DNA of 64,000 nucleotides from Candidatus Nitrohelix vancouverensis (GTDB lineage: Bacteria; Nitrospinota; Nitrospinia; Nitrospinales; VA-1): NCBI GenBank assembly GCA_015698305.1, contig CP048620.1, positions 584,557-648,556 on the forward strand. Reading direction: 5' to 3'. Positions 54,146-62,027 of this stretch are shown piece by piece. Made by a program: the position numbers and the translations under genes. The notes below the pieces were generated by a model. It was not told the DNA's origin and searched no databases. It saw only the letters and a program-made list of their open reading frames with translations. The stretch's first letter is position 1. Each line of letters begins with the position of its first letter.

Positions 54146-54532
54146 TTAGACCACATCCACCACTGCCGTGTCGGTCGTGCCCTCTGCGTCTACTACGGTG
54201 ATCGTGTAGGTCGTCCCCGCCACGCCCGCAGAGAATGTGAATGTCTGCTGACCCGTCGCCGTGAGCGTTCCGCTTCCCGCAACATCGTCGGTGATCTGAT
54301 AAGGCGTCACTCCCCCGGTGATGGTTAGCGCCAGGGTCGTCGCCGCCGCAATCGTGCTGTTCTCCGGCGTCACAAACATGACTGCAGACGGAGCCAGCGG
54401 ATTGCCCGATTCGAACAGATCGTTGGTGCAGGATGCGATGATCAGCGCTCCCCAGATCGCAAGGCACATGCGCCTTACCAGAGGCATTCGGTTGTTTGTT
54501 TTTTGTTGATGCCCTGCAATTGATGAGTTCAT
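54146..54532 (-). CDS. Small lipoprotein with Ig-like domain, flagellar operon, function unknown
   Basis: 128 residues from 54532; an internal ATG at 54487 would give a neater signal peptide. The lipobox is IIASC (Cys35, or Cys20 from the shorter start). The mature part is rich in Thr, Ala and Gly, with a beta-sandwich pattern (TLALTITGGVTPYQITDDVA, QQTFTFSAGVAGTTYTITVV), like a bacterial Ig-like domain. It lies between flgI and a second lipoprotein gene. I know of no standard flagellar gene here. Confidence 0.72.
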   Translation of the reverse strand: MNSSIAGHQQKTNNRMPLVRRMCLAIWGALIIASCTNDLFESGNPLAPSAVMFVTPENSTIAAATTLALTITGGVTPYQITDDVAGSGTLTATGQQTFTFSAGVAGTTYTITVVDAEGTTDTAVVDVV

Positions 54533-54536
54533 AGGA

Positions 54537-54929
54537 TTAGATCACCACGATGGGTACGGCGGCTGTCGCCGTCACGTTGTCCACGCTGGCGACCACATAG
54601 GCCATGCCCGCGTTGGCGCCAGAAGTTAAGACCGCATTCGCCACGCCATTCACCGTCGTTAAAGTTGTGTTATTAAGAGATCCAAGAGTCGTCGTCAAAA
54701 GTATCGTCGCTCCATTCACGCCCTGGCCGTTTGCATTGGTCACCTCAACGCGAATCGTCGCCTGCCCTCCTCCGGTCGGCACTCCTGCCGATCCGTAAAA
54801 GGCGGAAATCGCCAGAGTATTTCCTAAATTGCTGGGGCCTGTGAGGCTGTTCACATCGGCGGTGCAACCGTACAGAAAGTAAAGACCGATCAATGTTCCG
54901 GGGTGAATTAATTTTAAAAGGGTTTTCAT
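54537..54929 (-). CDS. Small lipoprotein with Big-1-like Ig domain, flagellar operon, function unknown
   Basis: 130 residues from the ATG at 54929 (a longer frame starts at 54956 and overlaps the end of flgH). The lipobox FLYGC gives lipidated Cys22. The mature part resembles a Big-1/invasin-type Ig domain: ATIRVEVTNANGQGVNGATI followed by a repeated Leu-Thr-Thr pattern and GVANAVLTSGANAGMAYVVA. It immediately follows flgH and precedes the other lipoprotein by four bases, so the two are probably cotranslated parts of one assembly. Confidence 0.72.
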   Translation of the reverse strand: MKTLLKLIHPGTLIGLYFLYGCTADVNSLTGPSNLGNTLAISAFYGSAGVPTGGGQATIRVEVTNANGQGVNGATILLTTTLGSLNNTTLTTVNGVANAVLTSGANAGMAYVVASVDNVTATAAVPIVVI

Positions 54930-54943
54930 TACCTTGTTCTCAT

Positions 54944-55681
54944 TTAGAACGGCCATATGTAGCTGATGACTTTCGCCATCCAGCCTACGCGTTGAGGATC
55001 GGCAATATCGCCGCTCCCTGAATAGGTTATCGACGCATTGGCAATCAAAGTTGAACTGATTGTATTGTCGAAACCCACATCCTCCGGCCGGATCACGCCG
55101 GTGAGGATCATGTACTGTTCTTCGTTATTGACGGTGACCGAACGTTTTCCTTCAATGTGCAAATTCCCGTTTGGTAAAATTTGGGTGATCTGCGCAGAGA
55201 GCGTCATCGTCAACGAACCGTTGCGCGTGGTGGTGCCGTTGCCTTGATGGCTCAGGTCCGTCGATGCCACGCCGATATTGGGATCAAACGAAGTCCCCAT
55301 ATTGAGGAAATTCTGGATGCCCAGGTTGCCCGGCAAACCAAGCACCGGCCCCGTGGATACGGAGGTGTTTGAGGAGCGCGATGTATTCGTGGTCGCGGTT
55401 TGCGACGACGTCGCCGATTCATTGACCGTCACCGTCACAATGTCTCCGACTTTCTGGGCTTTCGTATCTTCAAAAAATAAATTCTTCGCCGTGTCTCCCG
55501 GCCAGAGCGAACCTTCTTCATTATTGCTGGCTACCTCATAAATTTTATCGGGAACCACAGTGGCCGCCGGGTCCACCGCGCGTTGCGAGCCCGCACAGGA
55601 GGCAAGCATGGTAGCCGCCAGGCAAGCCAGTATTCGGGCGCAGATTGTCGGTACTTTGAATGACTGTGTTTTAAGTTTCAT
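54944..55681 (-). CDS. flgH: Flagellar L-ring lipoprotein FlgH
   Basis: 245 residues with a lipobox LASC (Cys about 29). FlgH motifs are SLWPGDTAKNLFFEDTKAQK, VGDIVTVTVNESATSSQTAT, GNLHIEGKRSVTVNNEEQYM and LTGVIRPEDVGFDNTI. It forms the outer-membrane ring, so the organism has an outer membrane. The stop of flgA overlaps its ATG by one base. Confidence 0.96.
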   Translation of the reverse strand: MKLKTQSFKVPTICARILACLAATMLASCAGSQRAVDPAATVVPDKIYEVASNNEEGSLWPGDTAKNLFFEDTKAQKVGDIVTVTVNESATSSQTATTNTSRSSNTSVSTGPVLGLPGNLGIQNFLNMGTSFDPNIGVASTDLSHQGNGTTTRNGSLTMTLSAQITQILPNGNLHIEGKRSVTVNNEEQYMILTGVIRPEDVGFDNTISSTLIANASITYSGSGDIADPQRVGWMAKVISYIWPF

Positions 55682-56400
55682 TAAAAATTCACCTCGACTG
55701 TGTTGGCGTCCAACACCCGTCCATAGACGATTTTTTTCGATTGTAAATTGACTACGGGAATCATGCTGTCTTTGAATCCCTGCTCCCGCGCCGTTCCGGG
55801 CGCTGTGATGCGCATGAGACCTTTTTGCGCAACGATCAAAAGGTGCGCTCCTTTCTCAATCAAGGGCGGTCGTTTCACCGAGTTCATACGAATCTGCCGG
55901 CCTGCAGGAAGGTTTCTAGAAGCCTCCTTACCCAAAACATCTTCCAGCGAAATGGCGACATTACGAATCGGTCTCTGCGTTCTCACGCGTTCGATCTCCA
56001 CGTCCTCATGAGAAATGATTTCCCCACGTTGAATCGAGCGGGACGTATGTACAACCGGGAGCATTGCATCCGTTTTCGTGGACACGCGAAATTTTCGATA
56101 GCGCTGGTTGTTAACGTAAACCGTCGCCGTCAACTGATTTCGACCCATTTCTTTCAGGCGCCCCGCCACCTCAAATTCCAAGTGGAATTGTTTTGATGGA
56201 ATTTCCAAATCCTGCTCGCGGTAGTACACTTCGATTTCCACCGGATAGCCCAGATCGCCCAATTGTTCGATCAAATAATTCCTGGCGTCATCTTGAACTT
56301 CCTCGGAAGTGAGCAACGCCGCATCGCCAGATACAGGGCTTGCAAACACGCCCCAGATCGTCGCGACAAAAATAACGGCCCACCCTCTGTATCCATCCAT
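55681..56400 (-). CDS. flgA: P-ring assembly chaperone FlgA
   Basis: 239 residues from the ATG at 56400, chosen because AAAAGGAG lies eight bases before it and a signal peptide then starts cleanly; a longer frame runs to 56451. The C-terminal SAF/FlgA region includes VHTSRSIQRGEIISHEDVEI, GKEASRNLPAGRQIRMNSVK and QKGLMRITAPGTAREQGF. It helps FlgI assemble in the periplasm. It lies between flgG and flgH in the same operon. Confidence 0.93.
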   Translation of the reverse strand: MDGYRGWAVIFVATIWGVFASPVSGDAALLTSEEVQDDARNYLIEQLGDLGYPVEIEVYYREQDLEIPSKQFHLEFEVAGRLKEMGRNQLTATVYVNNQRYRKFRVSTKTDAMLPVVHTSRSIQRGEIISHEDVEIERVRTQRPIRNVAISLEDVLGKEASRNLPAGRQIRMNSVKRPPLIEKGAHLLIVAQKGLMRITAPGTAREQGFKDSMIPVVNLQSKKIVYGRVLDANTVEVNF

Positions 56401-56451
56401 AACGTTTACTCCTTTTAAAACCAATGTCGTCAGACCCTGCGGTCCGATCAA

Positions 56452-57240
56452 TTACCGTTTCATATTGTTTGCGATTTGCAACATTTCATCCGCCGTCTGA
56501 ACGGTGCGCGAGTTGACCTCATAAGCCCTCTGCGCTGAAATCAGATTGACCATTTCCTCGACCACGCTCACGTTCGACAATTCCAGAAAACCCTGGATCG
56601 TGTTGCCCCGGTCGTCCGAACCGGGATCGCCGATTGTCGGCGTTCCCGACGCGTCCGATTCCTGAAACAGATTGAAACCGATCGCCTGCAAACCCGCTTC
56701 GTTCTGGAAGGTCGCGACTTGCAAAGTGCCGAGAACCGTCGGCGCTGTCGAACCCGGTTGCGTTACCGACACCGAGCCTTGCGGATCAATTGAAATATTC
56801 AAGGCATCCTGAGGCACCGTTAGAGCCGGTTGCACAACCAATCCATCCGCCGTCACGATCTGTCCGGTGTTATCGAGCTTGAACGAACCCGCGCGCGTGT
56901 AGGCCGTCGTTCCGTCCGGTTGCTGAATTTGAAAAAAGCCCTTCCCTTGAACGGCCACGTCCAGAGAATTCTGCGTCTGCGCAAAATCGCCCTGAAGAAA
57001 TATTTTTTGAATCGCCGCCGTCTTGGAACCCAGGCCCAGTTGCGCGCCTGTCGGCACCTGATTGCCGTTTGGAGACAGCGTTCCGACCAGCCTCAGGTTT
57101 TGATAAATCAAATCCTGAAATTCCGGTCGACTGCGTTTGAACCCGGTCGTGTTCACGTTGGCCAGGTTGTTGGCGATAACGCTCACGTTCAGGTCCTGCG
57201 TATTCATCCCCGTTGCGGCTGTGTATAAAGATCGAATCAT
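56452..57240 (-). CDS. flgG: Distal rod protein FlgG
   Basis: 262 residues, the standard length. It begins MIRSLYTAATGMNTQDLNVS with VIANNLANVNTTGFKRSRPE, the rod/hook signature, and ends VEEMVNLISAQRAYEVNSRT. It builds the distal rod crossing the periplasm. AAGGAAC precedes the ATG. flgF lies 50 bp upstream. Confidence 0.97.
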   Translation of the reverse strand: MIRSLYTAATGMNTQDLNVSVIANNLANVNTTGFKRSRPEFQDLIYQNLRLVGTLSPNGNQVPTGAQLGLGSKTAAIQKIFLQGDFAQTQNSLDVAVQGKGFFQIQQPDGTTAYTRAGSFKLDNTGQIVTADGLVVQPALTVPQDALNISIDPQGSVSVTQPGSTAPTVLGTLQVATFQNEAGLQAIGFNLFQESDASGTPTIGDPGSDDRGNTIQGFLELSNVSVVEEMVNLISAQRAYEVNSRTVQTADEMLQIANNMKR

Positions 57241-57290
57241 AAACTTGGTTCCTTTCCCTCCGGGCTTATCCGGAATGATTTAAACGCTTC

Positions 57291-58082
57291 CTAACCTACC
57301 CGCCCTATATTGTTCACCGACTGTTCGTCCGCGCCGTCTATTGCCTGAATGACCTTTTGATACGCTTCAAATGCGCGCATCGTCGAAATCATGTCGGTCA
57401 TTTCTTCTACAGAATTCACATTCGACAATTCAAGAAAACCCTGGCGTATGGAAACTCCATTGGCCGGTTCTTCCACAGCTTCGTCGCTCATGTTTTGATA
57501 AAGTCCCGAGCCGTCTTTCTGTAATCCCTTCTTGTCCTTGATGGTGACCAGTTCAATCTCCGCGACCGCCGCATTTTCGAGACCGTTGCCAACCGATACC
57601 GTTCCGTCTTTGGCGATGGAAATGACCCCTCCTACAGCGTCGATCAATACCGGTCCGCCGCCCGCCGCCACCACGGGAAGTCCTTCCTGTGTGACCAGTC
57701 GGCTCTGTTGGTCCAATCTAAAATTTCCGTTTCGCGTGTAACGTATGCCCGCAGGCGTATCCACTTTGAAGAACCCGTCGCCATCCAGCCCAAGGTCCAG
57801 CGTGTTTCCGGTTTGCGTTAAATTGCCCTGCGAGTGATCCGTGAAAAATTCATTGATCCCAACGTAGGCCACATTTTCATTGGATATATCCGCTGGCAGT
57901 AGTACATTTCGCGCGGTTTCCAAACTGTTCGTCCGATCGAAGGGGGGAATCATCTCTTTAAACACCAGACCGTCTTTTTTGAATCCGGTGTTATTCAGGT
58001 TCGCAAGGTTGTTTGCGATGACGTCCATTTTCCCCTGTTGCTTGATCCCCGCAGAAGCGGCTATGTAGAGTCCTTCATGCAT
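57291..58082 (-). CDS. flgF: Proximal rod protein FlgF
   Basis: 263 residues, a FlgG paralogue starting MHEGLYIAASAGIKQQGKMD with VIANNLANLNNTGFKKDGLV, and ending VEEMTDMISTMRAFEAYQKV. It is the first gene of the flgF-G-A-H-I-J-N-K-L row. AGGAAAACGAAT precedes the ATG. A good sigma-54 promoter starts transcription about 25 bp before it. Confidence 0.94.
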   Translation of the reverse strand: MHEGLYIAASAGIKQQGKMDVIANNLANLNNTGFKKDGLVFKEMIPPFDRTNSLETARNVLLPADISNENVAYVGINEFFTDHSQGNLTQTGNTLDLGLDGDGFFKVDTPAGIRYTRNGNFRLDQQSRLVTQEGLPVVAAGGGPVLIDAVGGVISIAKDGTVSVGNGLENAAVAEIELVTIKDKKGLQKDGSGLYQNMSDEAVEEPANGVSIRQGFLELSNVNSVEEMTDMISTMRAFEAYQKVIQAIDGADEQSVNNIGRVG

Positions 58083-58412
58083 ATTCGTTTTCCTGGTTAA
58101 TGTCTTGACCGGTAAAGAGCAAATTCTGTACCAAATCTAAAATCTCCTTGTCATCAAGCAACGGCATCCATGATAAAGGCAGATAATGAAAGGCTTTTCT
58201 CGCTTCCGTCTTTCTACATCCCAGTATTCTTTTTTTCGCTTGCGTCAAAAACAAGGCGGAATTTTATTCCGCAACTCCAGCTTTGGACCGCCCCCGTCAA
58301 TTTTTCTATAATTGATCTTATTTTTTCCGTAAAAATAATTTAATATAGAGAACTCAAGTAAATACGATCCGGTTTTACAGCCGGAATGAACTCAATCAAT
58401 GAAGAGGAAGCA
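58083..58412. other. Intergenic region between flgF and the rhodanese gene
   Basis: 330 bp. It contains the sigma-54 promoter for flgF, a 7-bp stem hairpin GCGGAAT / ATTCCGC (58256-58272), and, towards the rhodanese gene, a possible TTGATC-N16-AATAAT promoter (58312-58339). No other gene is visible. Confidence 0.45.
58118..58133 (-). promoter_or_regulatory. Sigma-54 promoter of the flgF operon
   Basis: On the minus strand TGGTACAGAATTTGCT has the obligatory GG and GC with ten bases between, and matches TGGCAC-N5-TTGCT in all but one defined base. Initiation would fall about 25 bases before flgF. Confidence 0.75.
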
Positions 58413-58730
58413 ATGGAAATCATTTCAATTTCTGAACTGCACGACAGGCTCGAAGACAAGAAGGACAACGATTTGGTTCTTGATGTGAGAAGTCGTTCTG
58501 AGTTCAACGAAGGCCATATTGATAATGCACAAAACACGCCTCACGATGATGTCGAAGCGATTTCAGAGGAGCTCAAACAATACGACACCGTTTATGTCCA
58601 CTGCAAGATGGGCGGTCGCGCCAAGCTTGCGTCTCAAACGCTGGAGCGTCTTGGGCTGGACAATATCGTTTGCGTAGGCGATGGCGGTATGGAAGCGTGG
58701 CAGAAAAACGGCTGGCCTGTCGTTTCTTAA
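58413..58730 (+). CDS. Single-domain rhodanese-like protein
   Basis: 105 residues from the ATG at 58413 with GAGGAAG upstream; an earlier ATG at 58386 is in frame but lacks a ribosome site. The rhodanese core has LVLDVRSRSEFNEGHIDNAQ and the active-site loop VYVHCKMGGRAKLASQ, with Cys about residue 71. The CxxGGRA loop is typical of sulfur-carrier rhodaneses. It precedes the radical SAM gene by about 70 bp on the same strand. Confidence 0.9.
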   Translation: MEIISISELHDRLEDKKDNDLVLDVRSRSEFNEGHIDNAQNTPHDDVEAISEELKQYDTVYVHCKMGGRAKLASQTLERLGLDNIVCVGDGGMEAWQKNGWPVVS

Positions 58731-58799
58731 TCTCGCTGTATCCTCCCTTCACTGTCATTAGATGACAGGGCGGATTCTTCCCCATTCCAACGGTGCTGT

Positions 58800-60647
58800 A
58801 TGTCTTACAAAGTCGCTCTGGTCAACATGCCATTCGGTTTTCATATTTATCCTTCCATACAACTGGGCGTTCTCTCCACGTTGTTGAAGGCGAACCACTG
58901 GCAGGCCAAAAGCCATTACCTGAATCTTCACTTCGCTTTCCAAATAGGAACCGACGTTTACAACACGCTGTGTGAAAAACGTTTCCTTATCGGCGAATGG
59001 TTGTTTTCAGATATTCTGTTTGGCGACAGCGAGGGCAATCAGCAATACACGGAGCGCTTCTCCGCGCATATTGACGACGTTTGCCAATCCATTGGATGCA
59101 CTCGGGAAAATTTGCTCGATCTTAAAAAACGAATCGTTCCTGAATTCCTGCACTGGGCGGCGGAGAGCCGCCCCTGGGGCGATTACGATGCGGTAGGATT
59201 CACCTCGACCTTCAATCAGAATTTAGCCAGCGTCACCCTTGCCAAACTGATTAAGGACAAGCACCCCAATGTAAAAATTCTTTTCGGAGGCGCCAATTTC
59301 GAATCCGAGATGGGGCTCGAATATTTCCGCGCTTTTCCCTGGATTGATTTTGCATTGCCCGGCGAGGCGGAACACTGCCTGCCCCCTCTCATTACCGCTC
59401 TTGAAAAAAACGAACCGATTCCCAAAGGCGTGATTCATCGACGCGAAGACAAAGTCGTCTTCGAAGAAAATTTTCAGATGTTTCACGATTTCGACAAATA
59501 CCCGCTCCCTGACTACGACGATTTTTTTGAAGAGATTCGAACCATTGACCCGCAGTCCCGCTTTTTGGAAAACCCGATTATTCTTTATGAAACCGCTCGC
59601 GGTTGCTGGTGGGGCGAGAAACACCATTGCACTTTTTGTGGTTTGAATGCATCGACGATGAAATTCAGGGCGCGCAGTCCCGAAAGAGTGCTGGAGGACC
59701 TGGCGGAACTGTCCAGCAAATACGACAGCTATCGTTTTCGTTTGGTGGATAACATTCTGGAAAATCAGTTTGTCGATGCTGTGTTTGGAGAATTGGCCGA
59801 CCGGCATTACGACATGGAGTTCTTCATTGAGATCAAAAGCAATCTCAGCAAGGGCCAGATCGAACGCATCGCCCGCGGCGGCGTCAATGTCATTCAACCC
59901 GGTATCGAAAGCTTCAGCCCCAATCAGCTTGTGGAGATGGACAAAGGCGTGCGTCCTATCCAGAACATGGTCTGCCTCAAATGGGCGCTTTACTATGGAA
60001 TAGAAGTCACCTGGAGCATCCTCACCGGCTTTCCCGAAGAGACCGATGAAGATTTCATGACCCAGATGGAAATCATACGCCCGCTATTACACCTGCAACC
60101 GCCGATATCTGTTGGCAATATCTGGCTGGAACGTTTCAGCCCTTATTTCACCCGTCCGGACAAGTATGGCATCAAGATCACTGGCCCCGGCGTGGCTTAC
60201 CCCTATGTCTACGATGAAAACACTCTCGACTTAATGAAGATCGCTTATGATTTTGAGTTTGTCGTGCCTGAGCGTAAAGTCAGCCCGCAGTTGGAAACTC
60301 AACTCAGCGAATTTGTTTCCTATTGGAAGGATCGACACGCGTCGGAATACACCCCTTATTTGTTTTTCTCCAAATCCAGGGATTTTGTAACGGTGTTCGA
60401 TGGGCGCGATGACAAAGGGCCGCAACGTTTCCGCTTTGACGGCGTCTCTGCGCATATCCTGAATCATTGTAATGAGAAACCTCGATCTCTCGACAATGTC
60501 AGTAAACTCATTGAAACAGAATCTGGCACCCCCCCTTCCGAAACTGAACTTCTTAGCGCCGCCCAAGAACTTGTCGAAGCCCGCATCCTGTTCGAAGAGC
60601 GCGGCAAATATTTCAATCTCGCCCTGCCGACCAATTCCAGATATTAA
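58800..60647 (+). CDS. B12-binding radical SAM protein of the RiPP-maturation type
   Basis: 615 residues. The N-terminal third is a cobalamin-binding-like domain (VALVNMPFGFHIYPSIQLGV, GFTSTFNQNLASVTLAKLIK, VKILFGGANFESEMGLEYFR). The radical SAM motif is TARGCWWGEKHHCTFCGLN, with the C-x7-C-x2-C spacing characteristic of RiPP maturation radical SAM protein 1. The C-terminal domain (about 450-615) is of unknown role. Such enzymes modify ribosomally made peptides. No precursor gene, peptidase or transporter is visible within the window, so the substrate is unknown. Confidence 0.85.
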   Translation: MSYKVALVNMPFGFHIYPSIQLGVLSTLLKANHWQAKSHYLNLHFAFQIGTDVYNTLCEKRFLIGEWLFSDILFGDSEGNQQYTERFSAHIDDVCQSIGCTRENLLDLKKRIVPEFLHWAAESRPWGDYDAVGFTSTFNQNLASVTLAKLIKDKHPNVKILFGGANFESEMGLEYFRAFPWIDFALPGEAEHCLPPLITALEKNEPIPKGVIHRREDKVVFEENFQMFHDFDKYPLPDYDDFFEEIRTIDPQSRFLENPIILYETARGCWWGEKHHCTFCGLNASTMKFRARSPERVLEDLAELSSKYDSYRFRLVDNILENQFVDAVFGELADRHYDMEFFIEIKSNLSKGQIERIARGGVNVIQPGIESFSPNQLVEMDKGVRPIQNMVCLKWALYYGIEVTWSILTGFPEETDEDFMTQMEIIRPLLHLQPPISVGNIWLERFSPYFTRPDKYGIKITGPGVAYPYVYDENTLDLMKIAYDFEFVVPERKVSPQLETQLSEFVSYWKDRHASEYTPYLFFSKSRDFVTVFDGRDDKGPQRFRFDGVSAHILNHCNEKPRSLDNVSKLIETESGTPPSETELLSAAQELVEARILFEERGKYFNLALPTNSRY

Positions 60648-60814
60648 TCGATAAGTTCCGCGACTATTCGCTGTAGTTTATTCGCAACTTCACATCAGCG
60701 CGTGTCCTGATCCTGGCTCCCTGTCTGTTTCTTGAACGGTTGTGGTGGGGTGTATGGTGGGGAGAATTGCTTTTCAAACGATATCAGTAATTATTTTACG
60801 CTACCGGGATGAAC

Positions 60815-60860
60815 AAAAAAAACCCAGGAAGGCAACCGTCGAAGACGGCGCCCCCCTGGG
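60815..60860 (-). terminator. Rho-independent terminator of the nxr transcript
   Basis: Minus strand CCCAGG (60855-60860) pairs with CCTGGG (60823-60828), enclosing an inner 5-bp hairpin (CCGTC/GACGG), followed by eight Ts (60815-60822). It lies 30 bp past the NxrC-like gene. Confidence 0.85.
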
Positions 60861-60889
60861 TCTTTAATTAGCTATTTAAGCTGTCAGGC

Positions 60890-61888
60890 TTAGTAGCGCA
60901 GTTCGTGCCATTGCGTTACCGCTTTTTGGCCGTTACGCTCTTTGTTCTGACCGTTCCAGATAGCAATTGCCATTGGCGTTTTAGAGCCGCCGAATTGCGT
61001 ATCATTGGCATCGCTCGTGGTCAAGGAACGCGTGAATACAACCGCCCAGCGGTTATTTTCCCAGTTGCCTTTACCTTGAACGTCTTGATGCGCTTGAGTC
61101 GTCAGAGTGCTGAATCCTTCTGCATTCATATCTTCAACTGCAGAAACACGTTGGCTGGCGTCAGACAAGATATTACCCGTTGCCCGACCCGGATTGAACA
61201 CACCTTCGTTTTTACCCATTCCAAAGTCAACATGCGTGCCGCGCTTGCTGATGTCGCCTGCGCCGCGATTTGCTCTGGATGCATCTTTGGTTCCGGTTTC
61301 ATGCGACGTGTCCAAACCAGACAGTTTACCATCCGGCTCATACATGTAGTAGCTACCCGAACCCATTGCCATGTCTAAATACTGGTCTTCGAGATCCTGC
61401 ATGCCGTCATTACCTGCTCGGCCTGCACCCTCTTTGTCCCAGGTTGCTTTCCATTGCCAGATGTTCACGCGCTCACCGTCGCCGCCCATCGTGAATGGAG
61501 GCTCTTCGCCGGTTTGATCCACCGGAAACATAATGGCCGCTTGATCCTTATACTGCTGAGATCGAACCATGATGTCGTTTCGCGTTCCATCAGTCCATTC
61601 CAGACGTACCGCTACTTCTTTACCGTTTGAAGCCGCTTTGACGTTCACCCATTTTACTGCAGGGTTCGGCCACATCGGATTCGTAATCATCTGAGGATCC
61701 ATTTCAATCAGAGAACCTTTGCCTCGGGTCGGCCCGTAGGTTGACCAGAAAACATCGCCCGGATTGCCTGGGATGTCCCCAGAAATTTTCAACGCTTGGA
61801 TCACTGCCGCGTCGGAGGTGGACGCAACGCCCAAACCCAGCGCACAAGAAGCGACAAACGCCATTGCAATTTTAGATTTGCTGTTCAC
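60890..61888 (-). CDS. nxrC: Putative nitrite oxidoreductase gamma subunit (NxrC-like, exported)
   Basis: 332 residues from a GTG with AGGAGAGCACT upstream. A Sec signal peptide ends near SDA-AVI (about 28). The mature domain resembles the heme-binding gamma subunits of type II DMSO-reductase enzymes (ethylbenzene dehydrogenase type): VKWVNVKAASNGKEVAVRLE, DQAAIMFPVD, NIWQWKATWD and NNRWAVVFTRSL. It would carry electrons from NxrB to the respiratory chain in the periplasm. It is last in the nxr row, before a terminator. The gene symbol is by context. Confidence 0.82.
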   Translation of the reverse strand: MNSKSKIAMAFVASCALGLGVASTSDAAVIQALKISGDIPGNPGDVFWSTYGPTRGKGSLIEMDPQMITNPMWPNPAVKWVNVKAASNGKEVAVRLEWTDGTRNDIMVRSQQYKDQAAIMFPVDQTGEEPPFTMGGDGERVNIWQWKATWDKEGAGRAGNDGMQDLEDQYLDMAMGSGSYYMYEPDGKLSGLDTSHETGTKDASRANRGAGDISKRGTHVDFGMGKNEGVFNPGRATGNILSDASQRVSAVEDMNAEGFSTLTTQAHQDVQGKGNWENNRWAVVFTRSLTTSDANDTQFGGSKTPMAIAIWNGQNKERNGQKAVTQWHELRY

Positions 61889-61958
61889 AGTGCTCTCCTA
61901 AGTTAACTTGACTGTTAGAGTTTATTATTGACTCTCAACCGTTTAGTTTGCGGTATCA

Positions 61959-61984
61959 CCCTGCGCGGCCTGGGCCGCGCAGGG
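61959..61984 (-). other. Strong GC hairpin between nxrB and nxrC-like
   Basis: CCCTGCGCGGCC and GGCCGCGCAGGG are a perfect 12-bp inverted repeat with two bases between, 44 nt after the nxrB stop. No T-tract follows in either direction, so it is more likely an RNA-processing or stability element than a terminator. Confidence 0.75.
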
Positions 61985-62027
61985 GATGGTCCGTTTGCTA
62001 TACGCTCAAGAGCGCAGTTGCGGTTCC

